The translations under genes were made by a program, and so were the position numbers. Shown one piece after another: positions 1-11,300 of a stretch of DNA of 64,000 nucleotides. The stretch spans positions 1 through 64,000 of the forward strand of contig JANBPT010000154.1 in assembly GCA_027575765.1 (NCBI GenBank). Reading direction: 5' to 3'. The stretch's first letter is position 1. The number at the start of each line of letters is the position of its first letter. This DNA comes from Tieghemiomyces parasiticus (taxonomy: Eukaryota > Kickxellomycota > Dimargaritomycetes > Dimargaritales > Dimargaritaceae). The notes below the pieces were generated by a model. That model saw only the letters and a list, made by a program, of their open reading frames with translations, did no database searches and was not told the origin of the DNA.

Positions 1-1
1 G

Positions 2-172
2 TGCGAAGCGTGCAACCGGGCCCACCGCGGGACTTGTGGTCGCCCCGCCTGTTTAGACCCAGCGGGCCACCCTAAACAACCCTACGACTACCACCAACAG
101 ATTCGGCCCCGAGACGCTTTGGGCGGCGGGGAGCGCAACCCACCAAAGAACTCTACAACTTCAGCGTTTTAA
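2..172 (+). CDS. 3' end of a Cys-rich, DUF4211-like protein (partial)
   Basis: The window opens inside a reading frame that runs 56 codons to a TAA at 170-172. It starts with a CxxC pair followed by NRAHRG, has two more cysteines within 20 residues, then a PYDYHQQIR stretch and a polar tail. The CEACNR...PYDYH layout recalls the zinc-binding C-terminal DUF4211 region of fungal chromatin-associated proteins, where CxACNR is followed by a G-x-PY element. Only the tail is visible, so the family is a suggestion; that this is the end of a real gene is more likely than not, because the codon content and Cys pattern stop being coding-like right after the stop. No other domain can be judged. Confidence 0.4.
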   Translation, partial: CEACNRAHRGTCGRPACLDPAGHPKQPYDYHQQIRPRDALGGGERNPPKNSTTSAF

Positions 173-3100
173 TAAGGCCGCGGCTCAGTGTACCTAATTT
201 AATATATATATACAGGAGCACTGGTTAAATCTGAAACCTGTTCGTCACATCATCACCAACCGCTCGGTATCCTCGTGCTCCCTGATTTTGACATACCTAC
301 TCATCCCCACATTTGCCGACCACCTACCATATCCGGTAGCCTAGGCGTATCAACGTGGAGAGCAAAGATTTCGCCAAAAAAAAAAAAAACATGTCGAGGG
401 ACGTGAGGTATTTGCTAGGTTCGGACTGGAGGGTTCTAACCTCATTATTGTTTTTGTAAGGCCCAGCAGAGCTCACCAGGTCGGTGTGATGGTGATAACC
501 CCCCTCCCCTATGGAAATGAGCGACGGCAGACCGTACTCTTCCGGTCACTTATAACTTAGTCATGGTTGAAACTCCGAGCCCAGTGGAGGCGGGTCAGTA
601 TTTGCAACGGGCGGGCAAGGCGCGTAACATGGCTACAACGCCAGATCAGCGGAGGAGGGCGGTAGTGGAAAGTGACGGTTTCTGGTTGGGGTGTGTAGTT
701 ATAATTACACTGTGCTAAGGGTAGTCTTCCACCTCTCCCTCATTCACTAAGTGGGTAGCAGCCACTGAGCTACTATTTTTGGTCCTTAAGCTGCCACACA
801 TGCTTCGGGGGTGTGAGGGGTGACTTTGGCCACACCTAGGTAGTTTGCAGCTTTTTTTACATCCACTGGCGATATGCGTAAGTTTCGCACCATTGTTCCA
901 TTCCTCACGTCAACCCAATCATTTCGGCTGCCTCCTCAATCCGTATTTATCGATCCCCGTGGTCGCTGAGAAAAACCCACTTACACCATTCGGCCAATAC
1001 CGAGGTCCTGATAATTGAACGCTCAGGGCTATTGGTTGCCGGATAGTAGGTAACGCTTTCCAAAGTTTTCACCACGGCCCTCCCTCTCCGCCATCTATTG
1101 GATATCCAGCTATTAGGGCAATGAATACCGACGACCGCGGGTTTGGCGGGATCGGCGGAGTCCTCCTCCCTAGGCAACAAGTTACGGGCTGATGCGGGCC
1201 GACTTCCCTCTAATGAACACGGCTACACAAATAGATGGGTGCGGCGTGAAGTCGCCCAAACCTTCCGGCATTGGTTCGTTTCGTACTCCACCCCTGATCC
1301 TCATTCTCCCGCCCCCAACCCCACCCCACCCCCCCCTGACACCATTCTGACCACCTGACTTTGCACCTACGAACACCCAGGACGTTCCCACCCACCTGGC
1401 CTACCACCGCTGGTAAACCACACCGTGTTTGCTCTGCCAATCAACATCATTGCTTCAATTTACTAACACTGGTTATTGGCACTTGGTCGTGGGGGTTCAC
1501 GTTGAATAGGAAGACGTTGGATGACCAGGTTGTCGTCTGACACTCGGCGCGTTCAATCAATAAGCAAATATCCACACTCCCTTCGCTCTCTGCCTTGGTA
1601 CCACACACCGGTCGATTGCTTGGCCTGCCCACATGCGGTGGAGAGAATCGGTAGCGACCCCAACCTGCGGAACCTTCTGTTGGCACCTGTCCTATTTCTC
1701 CGTATCACTTTCAATTAGCTCCACTGGGGGGAGTGCAGAGGCGTGTACCCTGAAGCCACTCACTCGAGAGTATCCCACTATTCCCCTCCACCTTCGGCGT
1801 TCTGCACCAGCTAGCTGTTGGAGAGCTCCCATCACACGCATGCTCGCGAATAACATTACACAGCCCCCCCCTAGGCGTACACATGTCCACCTTGAGCCAC
1901 AGTGTAACTAAAAATACTCCGAGAGTTAATCTACCAGTACGGAGCCTACTTTTCCGCGCCCTTGACTGGAAGCTTAGGTAATAAAGGGAGTCTAAATTGT
2001 ATCCAGTCCGCTCCGCCACCTCCCCACAACAGTTTACCCGTACCTGTCCCCTTCCCGACCCACGTTTCACTGCCGGGATTATAGTTATGGCAGCCTTAGC
2101 ATTACGTATTAGTGATGTATGCCGAAAGGCATCGGGACGAAGCTGTGTCTGGCGGATAATCCGGCATTCTCAAATCCATCCTTACCACCACCCAGATATG
2201 GACACATTCTGGTGAGGCCTAGCGGCGCGTGAGTGTGACTCCGTCCGGCTTTTGGGGCATCGACCCGTTTTCATTCGCTCTGGTTTTCCTATCGCCCGCC
2301 CAATCCCACACTAGTGCTCCTTGTCGGCACGAATAGCCCTTGGTAGGTTTTGGTCTCTGCCCTCGCCCTGCCCCATTACTCCCATCTCTACCATACGTCC
2401 CACCATCCGACTTGTTCCTTTGTCCGCCCCTCTCACTCCATCCACTACCTTCCTCTTAAAAAAATAGACCCCCGTCGCTGACAGGCCGCAATGTCTTTGG
2501 GAGGAAGGAGATACAGAACCGTGGCCGCTGTGAGTTTAGACCATTCCGATTATCCCCCTTTTTTCGGTTCTATCCGGCATAATAGGTTGCGTATATATAT
2601 AAAGCACCGGCCCGGCCATTGCCACCTGCACTGACCTACTACAGCCGTTTTTTATTGTTACGCCTACTACTTCAGGCGCCAGCCTCCTTTCACACCTCGT
2701 TCTACAGGCCCCTCGTCCGTGATAATAGTCCTTGCCCAAAGTGTATATTGACTAAGCATCCCATTTCTACTTCATACCTGTGCCACCTTTTCACCGCCGC
2801 CACTTGCTAAGGTGCAGCACTTCATCTAATTTTACCTGACCGCGTGTTACAGAATCTGCCAATCCAAGCCCAACAAACACACTTCCATACACACAAACCG
2901 CCCACCTCTGAGCACCGTATATAGTTGTGCCACAGTCACGCACAGGGCATTCCTGCTTTTGTCCCCCACGCTGAACCTCACTCTGTCCGGCCTAGTCCCT
3001 CCCCGCGCCCCCCCCCAAAGCCCCACGACCCCTACCGCCTGCAGTCCTTGCGACCTTCTTCACTCGCGCGGTTCACTTTGCCCCTTCAGGGACGGTGCGG

Positions 3101-3531
3101 TCACTGTTTTATTTTAAGATCGCCGTAACTACTTCCGACATCTCGTGCTTGCTGCCCAGTCTACCGATCGCAGTTAAATAGCCTTACACTAGTTATTCCG
3201 GTTTCTCGCATTATCTGTCGTATATCCACCCTCCCTTTCTCTTACATACCACCCAACGCGCCGGCCATTCCTATTCCTCTTCATACTGTCTGCGTTCCTG
3301 CCATTACCCACCCTTTTTTATCCTGCTAACTCCTTCTACCGGTTTTAAGCTTCCCCAATTAGGGTGCGTGAATAATTTCAACTCCCCTCCCAACTCTTAT
3401 GCAAGCTGGATCCTCCGTTTTTTTAAGCCCGCTGACTCTGTCTTTGCTCACTTTTCTAACGCTGTCTATCTTAGGCACCCCTAATTGCATCCTTAGCCAT
3501 CTCGCCACACTAATACGCCCCCTTCTCCAAG
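173..3531. other. Intergenic, no supported gene; pyrimidine-rich upstream of the Crh gene
   Basis: No frame here shows family motifs or a consistent intron pattern. A poly-A run lies at about 377-389. From about 1900 to 3530 the plus strand becomes markedly C/T-rich, which is the usual look of promoters and leaders in this window and fits the start of the Crh gene at 3532. The short frames present are low-complexity Pro/Ser/Leu translations and are not called. Confidence 0.6.
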
Positions 3532-4764
3532 ATGCGAGTCACCGCTGCGGTTTTCCTAGCCCTCGCCCCATTCCTAGCGACCAACGTGTCGGCCATCTGC
3601 AAGCACTTTGGCGGAAAATGTCCCAGAGAAGCCCCGTGCTGTAACGACGGCTGGTGTTCCGCCGAAGCCTCCGCGTGCCAGGTGAAGGTCTGCGACCCGG
3701 CCAATAGTTTCTCGACGGGTAGTTGCCAACCAGAACCCGTGTGTGTCAAGAATTCGGATACCTTCGACCAAGCCAAGGCCCTGGTCCCAGCGGCCAATTT
3801 CACAGGTGATCCGAACCGTGCAACATGGACGACCGATTTCCAGCCGGACAAGTCATACATCAAGGGCGGCAACATGGCGCTCTACATGACCAAGGACGGT
3901 AATGACGAGGCCGGGTTCGGGGCACGGGTCTCATCCGTCCGGTATGTCGACTACGGCTCGGTTAGCGCCCACGTCCGGGCGGCGTCCACCGGGCTGGGCG
4001 TCGTATCGTCCTTCATCATCAAGAACGAGAAGGGCGACGAGATTGATTTCGAGTGGGTTGGACTTAGCCCCGATAAGGTGCAGACCAACTACTACTACTC
4101 CGGGATCCTCAACTACGACAACATGGTGGAGTTTACCGTCCCTGGTGGTGATACGGTCAATACGGCCCACTTGTACGCCATCAACTGGGACCCCGATTTC
4201 ATCGAATGGATCGTGGACGGAAAGGTCGTGCGGCGGCTCAACCGTGACGATACCCTCGATCCAGCTGACAAGGTACATCACTTCCCGGCCCGGCCGGCCC
4301 AGGTCCAGTTCTCCATCTGGGACGGCGGCAACGCGCCCTCCAAATGGACCCGCCAGTGGGCCGGCACCCCGACCGACTGGAGCAAAGCTGGGCAGACTTA
4401 CACCATGTTTGTGGAGGATATCCAGATTAGCTGTCACTTCAGCGGCAACAAGAGTGGCGAAGCCTGGCCTTGGGATGATATGGCCAAGATGACCGGTAAC
4501 TCGTCGGCCGCCCACGATAACGGCCAGGCCACGTTCTCTTCATCCGGCGGCGGGCATTCATCTACATCTTCCTCCAGCAGTAGCAGCAGTAGCAGCAGCA
4601 GCGGCGGCGGCAGTAGCAGTATTGTGCCCATCTTGGGTAATGGAGAAGATAGTTCATCCGCTGCCAACCGCCCGGTCCCTGGTGACGTGTACGGACAAAG
4701 CACGACCGTCTTCCTGGCCACCCTCAGCATTCTAGGCACTGCCGGCCTACTCGTCCATCACTGA
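3532..4764 (+). CDS. CRH1: Crh-type cell-wall chitin-glucan transglycosylase (GH16), GPI-anchored
   Basis: Single exon, 410 residues. Members of the Crh1/Crh2/Utr2 family cross-link chitin to beta-1,6/beta-1,3-glucan at the outer face of the plasma membrane and in the wall. The protein starts with a signal peptide (about residues 1-21, ending NVSA), followed by a Cys-rich chitin-binding module (about 23-71, with CCNDGWC). The GH16 catalytic domain follows, with the nucleophile/acid motif DEIDFE at about 169-174 (Glu170, Asp172, Glu174 in E-x-D-x-E) and a conserved EWxGxxxxxxQTNYYY segment just after it. The tail is Ser/Gly-rich (long Ser run about 345-362) and ends in a hydrophobic stretch, the pattern of a GPI-anchor signal. 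The start is supported by the signal peptide directly after the ATG and a C/T-rich leader. It is close to the Utr2/Crh2 layout because it has the N-terminal chitin-binding module. Confidence 0.95.
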   Translation: MRVTAAVFLALAPFLATNVSAICKHFGGKCPREAPCCNDGWCSAEASACQVKVCDPANSFSTGSCQPEPVCVKNSDTFDQAKALVPAANFTGDPNRATWTTDFQPDKSYIKGGNMALYMTKDGNDEAGFGARVSSVRYVDYGSVSAHVRAASTGLGVVSSFIIKNEKGDEIDFEWVGLSPDKVQTNYYYSGILNYDNMVEFTVPGGDTVNTAHLYAINWDPDFIEWIVDGKVVRRLNRDDTLDPADKVHHFPARPAQVQFSIWDGGNAPSKWTRQWAGTPTDWSKAGQTYTMFVEDIQISCHFSGNKSGEAWPWDDMAKMTGNSSAAHDNGQATFSSSGGGHSSTSSSSSSSSSSSSGGGSSSIVPILGNGEDSSSAANRPVPGDVYGQSTTVFLATLSILGTAGLLVHH

Positions 4765-5216
4765 TTGTGGTTGATGACCGAATGCACTTACGAGGTAACC
4801 TAATCGAGGCGTGTAAATATCATAATGGCTAACGCCTTAAAGAGCACACCGACCGTCGTGCCTCTTCGCTGCCCTACACACTTCATCACCTTGCAATTAT
4901 CGCTCACCCCCTCCTAGCCATACACACCTTTTATATTAATATAACAATGAGATTTAGTTTGTCGTCTTCCACTATTAGCAAAGTGCTCTCCAGTTACAGC
5001 TCCTTAACTATCTAGCAATATAAAAATGTGCATTGCATGTGGTACAATATTCGAAGCACTGACGAATCCAGTTTGGCGACTAGCGATGCCTATACCTAAA
5101 CCTGTCACGGCGCCATCCACACCCTCATTATGGACAGCTACAACTGGAATGCAGTAAGTTAAGGTAGAGAAAAAAAAGATCAAAGGAATATCCGGTTGGC
5201 AACATTAGGGACTTTG
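4765..5216. other. Intergenic between the Crh gene and tRNA-Pro
   Basis: AT-richer spacer containing the 3' flank of the Crh gene. I see no gene-like signal in it. Confidence 0.6.
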
Positions 5217-5225
5217 AAAAAAAAA
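5217..5225 (-). terminator. Pol III T-run terminator of tRNA-Pro
   Basis: Nine consecutive A on the plus strand (nine T on the transcribed minus-strand reading) lie just beyond the 3' end of the tRNA, as expected for RNA polymerase III termination. Confidence 0.8.
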
Positions 5226-5232
5226 TGACGCT

Positions 5233-5305
5233 GGGCTCGACCGGGATTCGAACCCGGGCCACGTGCACCCAAAGCACGTATGTTAAACCTCTACACTATC
5301 GAGCC
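5233..5305 (-). tRNA. tRNA-Pro (anticodon UGG)
   Basis: The minus strand folds as a complete 73-base cloverleaf without intron. The acceptor stem is GGCTCGA/TCGAGCC, the D stem GTGT/ACAT (one G-T pair), the anticodon stem CGTGC/GCACG around the loop TTTGGGT, and the T stem CCGGG/CCCGG around TTCGAAT. Positions 34-36 read TGG, which decodes proline CCA. The internal B box GGTTCGAATCC is canonical. Nothing unusual is visible. Confidence 0.95.
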
Positions 5306-7382
5306 GCCGATGAAAGTGGAGCGGATATATAGTTTATATAATAGAATTACTATCGATAATGATCCTTTCTGGGTCCTCCTGGTTGACACTTTGAGAACTG
5401 TAGAGTTATATTTATATAGTTAACTTATATACATTGCCTGAAGGGGCCGTTCATAGTGTTTTTTTTTTCGATTGATAGGGTATCGCCATCTACTTCAATT
5501 GTCGATCGACCTCTCTCCCTTTCCTTTTTCATCTTTGCATGCGTCGGCCATCGTGTTCTTAATCGTATTCTGAGATTGAGGCGGCAGATCATTCTCCTTC
5601 TTTTTTTATGTAATTTACTTCCCTGCACCATTTGTCGAGAGCGAAGTACTTAAGGCTTCTGTCACTTCGACACACCACCCCCCCCATTTACGCTTTTCGG
5701 TATAGAATATATATATATATTCTATGGTTGAGGTAGACGACCGCATGGTTTTTTAGGGATAGCTATGGGTACAAAGCTCATCAAATCGAATACCCTGGCA
5801 CCGTAAACCAGAACCCTAACCCTGGCATACCCAGAGGAAGACGCTGCATCGAGGACAGCTTACGCCGGAGGGCCAGAGAAGGCAGAGTGGGAGGACACAT
5901 GTTAGCATGTGCCATCTCAACCAAATCAAAAACCTTTCGACCAGAACCGGTTTAAGTATACCTGTATTACCTGGCTGGCCGTCGTTATTCAATATGGATT
6001 TGGTTAATTGACTTTCGGTCACCCCTCTAATAGTATCATGGCACAATACCAAGACCATTGCAATTCGGGACGCTGATACGCTTCAACTCCACGGTTGGAT
6101 TTCACGTTGCCCCCTCTCCTATCCGACAGGTCGAAGAGGTTTAGCCTGTTGGCCGCCCCTGGGTTGTATAGTTCATCAAAGCACAGTGGCTATATTATAT
6201 CCTGCGGAAAAGGATATCCTCCCTGGGCTAGGTAGATGCAAACCACTCCATTTTAATGTCATGTTACTAAGTAGTGCTAGTTTAAAGGTAATGGATACGA
6301 GAGGTAGCTGAAGTTAGGTGCTGTAAGGGCATATAAGGGCGGTATGGGGTAGGATGGCGTTTACAGGTAACGGGTGGTGCAGCCGACAACTACCGGGCAG
6401 TGCTTGCCTTCGCACAAATCGATGGGCGTAGAGAGTGAATCCTATAACTAATAAACTGCCACAATACGATGTTGGCCTGCAGAGCCTAGATGAACTGGCT
6501 GCGTCGCGACCATTGGCACTACGTCGCGCCACATAGGCCTCCATCTAACCTCATATTGACATCGCAACCCCACGTTTAGCTGGTTGGTATCAAATGATTG
6601 CATGGACGTGGTACCCACATCGGTTGAAAGGGCAATACTCATCAGGAATGCTACGCAGCAGATCTACCCGCCCAACGGGTACAGTCGAGCGGGGAATATC
6701 CAAGCACCAGTTCTTCCGCCTCCTCCACCTCGCTTGCTCTCCAGCCGACCACCACCGCCATACCGATAAACCAGGTGAAATATGGTAACGCTACGCATCG
6801 GCGCTCACCGGGAGCGCACCTGCAGGCAGCGCACAGGTCGCTGGAGAAGGTTCGGAGTACCTATACCGACAATAATATAAGAGGCAATAATAATAGACGG
6901 GTAGAGAAAAAGAAACGGCGGCGACGGTAATGAATGAGTCCCACAGAAAAGAGTAAAGGTAGAAAGGGGCGCGAGGATAAGGGGGGGGGACCACAGAAAA
7001 TAGTTGCGCGGCTGGAAAGATACACTGAAAGAAAGGAGAGGTTCAGCTAAAAGGAGAGACATTAGGTAAGCAGAGGACTAGAAGGGGCGGAGGACTAAGA
7101 GTCGAGTGAACATGTTGGGCGTGTGTCAAAAAAAAGGACAAAAATCGAAAATGTACAGGATGATAGCTATGGCGAGTGGAGGTTGGGAAGTGTGCGGGTG
7201 ACGGACATATAAGTTATCGAGGCAGGTTGCAAAATAGCGCACTGGATCGGGGGGGGGGACAGGCAAGTGGTAGACTGCTGCTGTAATAACCGCCTGCACC
7301 ACCTAGCATCCCACTGGGCCTCGGAAGAAAGGTGAAGTCATGGTTCCTAAGGTCTGTTACAGTGCCACCACGCCTCTCCTCT
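5306..7382. other. Intergenic between tRNA-Pro and the MADS-box gene
   Basis: About 2 kb without a supportable gene. It contains a perfect AT-rich palindrome at 5702-5725 and purine-rich sequence from about 6840 to 7150, which would be the 3' flank of the minus-strand MADS-box gene. The short frames here are not conserved-looking. Confidence 0.6.
5702..5725. repeat. Perfect AT-rich palindrome (alternating AT core)
   Basis: A 24-base perfect inverted repeat, flanks ATAGA/TCTAT around an alternating AT core. It could extrude as a cruciform or be a simple microsatellite. Confidence 0.8.
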
Positions 7383-8309
7383 TTAGTTCTGGAACCCACG
7401 GGAATATGGCGAGTTGTACTGGGACGGGTTGGGCGAGTAGGCACTGGGACTGACAGATCCCGACATGGCCAGTTGGTTGGGTATGGACGCGTATTGCTGG
7501 GGGTAAGGGAAATTGGGCGGCATGGGCGCGTAGCTTCCGGGCGGACCGGGGGCCATGCCTGGCGGAGGCGGCTGCTGCTGCGGCTGCTGCATCTGTGGCT
7601 GAAGTGGGGCTGGAGAGCTGGACGGCATACCAGGTGGCGGCCGACTCAGGTACTTGACGTCGTCGGGACTGTTGGCTAGAGCAGCGGCAGAGGGATCCTG
7701 GGCCATCCCGCCGCCGGATGCTGGGCCGACGGAGCCATTACCCGTAGGGCCGTTGGCGGGGAGGCCAGACGAAGCGGCATCGGCGGCGGTGGCACCGGTT
7801 TCGGGGGCGTTCAAACAGGACTGGATGAGGTTCTTACCCTCAGCCTTGGTGACTAGGGGCTGCAGCTTGGGTGTTGTAAAGGTGTACACCAAGCCGGTCT
7901 CCGACACCACCAGCAGGAGCACTTGGGTTCCGGTCAACGTACTCAGCTCGTATGCCTTCTTCATGATACCGGCTTTGCGTTTGCTAAAGGTGATGTGCCG
8001 GCGGCTCTTATCCTCGATGAACTCAATCTTGATTTTGCGGCGGCCGGCCCGTTTCTGGTCCTTGGAACCGGTCTCGTCGGAATCGTCGTCGCCGTCCTCC
8101 TCGTGGTCGCGCTTAAGGCCCCGCGCGTCCTGGGCGTCGAGGCGGCCGTGATGGTGACCTGAATCGGTCGGAGCCATGGGATGGTGGACGTGCTGGGCAT
8201 TGGGCACCGGGTGGTGGGGATGGCCGTTGGCGTCAACGCCGCGCACGTCATCGTGTTTCTGATTCGGCAGCATGTGGTTGGCAAGATTGGCGACGGGGCT
8301 CATGTACAT
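7383..8309 (-). CDS. MCM1: Mcm1/SRF-type MADS-box transcription factor
   Basis: Single exon, 308 residues. The DNA-binding and dimerisation MADS box lies at about 88-147: it opens with GRRKIKIEFIEDKSRRHITF, continues with the SKRKAGIMKKAYELS helix and ends with the LLLVVSETGLVYTFTTPK sheet. The SAM-type extension PLVTKAEGKNLIQSCLNAPE follows at about 151-170. This is the SRF/Mcm1 (type I) subclass, which is nearly invariant across fungi and acts with partner factors in cell-cycle, mating-type and metabolic gene control in the nucleus. The N-terminal arm is His-rich and then acidic (EEDGDDDSDE, about 70-79); the C-terminal half is Gly/Pro/Gln-rich, typical of fungal Mcm1 activation regions. 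The start at 8309 is the first ATG of the open frame; a second Met is at residue 3. It has an unusually long purine-rich upstream flank. Confidence 0.95.
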   Translation of the reverse strand: MYMSPVANLANHMLPNQKHDDVRGVDANGHPHHPVPNAQHVHHPMAPTDSGHHHGRLDAQDARGLKRDHEEDGDDDSDETGSKDQKRAGRRKIKIEFIEDKSRRHITFSKRKAGIMKKAYELSTLTGTQVLLLVVSETGLVYTFTTPKLQPLVTKAEGKNLIQSCLNAPETGATAADAASSGLPANGPTGNGSVGPASGGGMAQDPSAAALANSPDDVKYLSRPPPGMPSSSPAPLQPQMQQPQQQPPPPGMAPGPPGSYAPMPPNFPYPQQYASIPNQLAMSGSVSPSAYSPNPSQYNSPYSRGFQN

Positions 8310-11300
8310 ATAGGAATGAAGCCTAGTGATAGTTTGGCCTGGCTGACGAGGACAGGGACCGGGTGGGGTAAGTGATGCGTAGGGGGTAGGAAAAGCAGTG
8401 GATGAGAAGGCTGTGTGTAGGTTGTGATAGGTGTACAGATGGCACCCTTAAAGGTTGGAGGTGTTACGAGAATGGCAATGTACAAGTTGAGATTTACGGC
8501 AGCTTGTAAACGGTGAAAAAGGAATGACTTAAAAAGGCAAGCGCCGGGAGCAAGTAAAAAATGTCCAAGTCGGGAAAGTGCGGGACCGGCGGGCCAGTAC
8601 AAATAAGGCAACGAGCAGGAGGGGCAGGAGGATTGGGTTACGCACGGTAGTTGGTAACGCAGAAAGAAGAAACGAGGGGAATGGAAGAGGGGCTTATTGG
8701 CCGCCTAGTAGCGGGTAGCGTATCCCCCGCACAACGGGTTAAGAAGAGGAAGGGTGGCCGAGCGTGTAGTTTGTGGGTGTGGTGGGCGGCCCAAAAAGGC
8801 ACGAGGGGAGTAAAATATGGGAGAGGGGCGTATGCGAGGGGAAAGAGAACGGCAGGGGAGGGGGGTTTCGATTTGCTGGGCGGGAGGGTCGGTCACCGAG
8901 CGAATCACGAGGTAGCGGCCAAGAGGGGAAGGGAAACAGTGCGCAGTAGCTAATGAGACTGGGATTGGCCCGGGTAGGCGCCACGATGCCAAGCTCCCCT
9001 TCACCCGCCTGTAGGTACGTGGGCGGCGTAGCCAAATATAATGGCAGGGAAACAGCGTGCAATAGAGAAAATGACGCGACACAAAACGTACCACAAAGGG
9101 AAAGAGGGTATCGAGCGAAAGGGTAATGAAGACCAGGCCCAAGCAGCGTGCAAAATCGAAGGGAATCGGTAATGAATTACACTCCCCCCTCTACATGGCC
9201 GTGAGCGGGGGGAGAGTGCAGCCTAGATGGTTCCTCTATTCAACCAGGTGGCCAAGGGAGGGTATAGTGCGTCAGCAGAACCGGGGTCTAACGGGGAAAA
9301 TGACTGAATGGGGAAGCTCTGGCAGTGACTGAAAACCTAGAGACACCCAAGCCAGAAGAGCCGGAGCAAATCGGGCGCAGCTGATGGGCACACGTACCAC
9401 CGGTCAGCATAAGCCCTAATCACCATGTCCCCATCGCCCGCCCTCTGTGCGCCAGAGCACCCGCAAAGCTATCCATCAGGATTGGCAAATCGAATAAGAT
9501 TACAAGCCCAAAGGGCCAAGGTCGACAACTGAACATAGCGACGCCAGGCCGACGACGATACCAACGGTGGTAAGTGTAGGATGGACATCCCAACAAAAAT
9601 GCAACTGAGTACGGGGGACACCAGTTCTTCCCTTGGCCCCGCCCGGCAGGAGAGATGGATGCCCAGAAAGGAAACGGCCATCTAGGAGGTACCCCAAATA
9701 TTGGGGGAGAGGACACATTGAGCGTGGGAAGGGCTAACCCCAGTGCTGCCTCGTCATAGACTTGGGCGGAGGCGATGAGGACAAGTGTGGGGGGGGGGAA
9801 AACACACACACACGAAAAAAGAACCTCTCCATTGCGCAATTCACTGAGTAAAATTCCCAGCGCAGTACTGCAAGGCGTCGGAGTTGGCGGGAAGCCCAGC
9901 GTGCGAGCCACGCCACCCAAACTCGGTGCCCATCGTTTCCCTCTAACGCTCACCAGTGTAGAAAAGTGAGGTGAGACAGGAGGGGGGAGCTACACTGCCG
10001 GTGCTGCCGCTTGCCAGGTCTAACAGCTGAGGACGAAAGGGAAAGCCCGGCCAGCCGAGATGGTGCATGGGGATCCGAAGCGAAGCGTCGGTTTCGGTAT
10101 GCACAAATACATAATGAAGGGGAAGAAAGGGGAGTGCAAAGGAAACGGGCACGCCACACATACACGCACGGCTCTGTGGCCCCACACACAAAGGGCGAAA
10201 GAGGGGGGGGTGATGACAGATGTGTAATGGCAGTGACACCTACCAGTCAGGTGCGCTGCAGGACTGACAAGGAAAATACACCCACCCCGTGGCCAAGTAC
10301 AGGGCAGGTGTTGGTGGCGGCCAGGTAGCCGGCTGGCATGGCGAGCTAAGATCGGCCATACCTGCCCGCCCGCGTAACTTGTTGAACAGTTATCACTAGC
10401 GCCTACCTCATGGGAGATATACAAGCAAGCGAGGGGTAGAAATGACCACCCCTTTATTGGGCAAGAAAGAAAGGACGGAAATGCAGGTTACAGTGGCCAA
10501 GGGTCTGGCTCGAGTATTTACCACTTACCAATTCGACAATGTTGGAAAGGTCGGCACGAGATGGATAAGCTCAGAGATGACGATAGAGTTTGGAGACGGC
10601 TAACTTTGGTGACACTATACGGATGGTTCCGAGCGATACGAGAGGCGAAGGAGCGGGTGGCAGTATAAGAGGGAGCAGGGGTACAGTTAGTGGGTACGTT
10701 CTAGGGGGGCTTCTAGAATGTATGAGTAGAAGAGGTTCAAGACCACCGAGGACGAGAAGGGGTGTCTCTATGGAGACAACGACCTCTAAGAGGGACGGGC
10801 GGGGTGGTATGTGCGCGTGGAAACCGATGCGTCGGGGCCTAGTGATGCAGAGCCTTGCCGGACCAGTAGGATTGGCCGCCAGCTAAAACCGAACGAGTAG
10901 GTAACGAGAGTGTAGATCCAGTCGGGAGAGCAACTGGGAAGAAGAGCCAAGTCGGTCTACTATCAAGCCCAAACCCACTGTACCCCCGTGCGGAGGCGTC
11001 TCTAGTTCAAAATGATTACAATAATCCATGACTAACCAGCCACCACCCCTCACTGTCAGGCTAGAGGAGGGGCTACACAAGTATACGCTAGGCTATTGCA
11101 AGTGTACGTACCTGCCAAGTCCTCGGGATGTGCCAAGTAAGAGTGGAGGAATAGGGTTGCAGGGGGACACTAGGTACAGGGCTCGGCGGGCCAGCGATTC
11201 TACGATGGTTAAGGCTAAGCTATCAAGCGAATGAAAGGGGGTAGCTAATTGGAACTAAGGGACAGTACCGCGGTCGGACATACGAGTTTGAAGCTTTGAG

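Noticed and set aside
3902..4515. Frames of about 195 codons on both strands inside the Crh gene
   Set aside because: Shadow frames of a GC-rich coding region; the overlapping frame holds the full Crh domain set.
5812..5823. CCCTAACCCTGG, telomere-like
   Set aside because: A single partial unit in the middle of the window, not an array.
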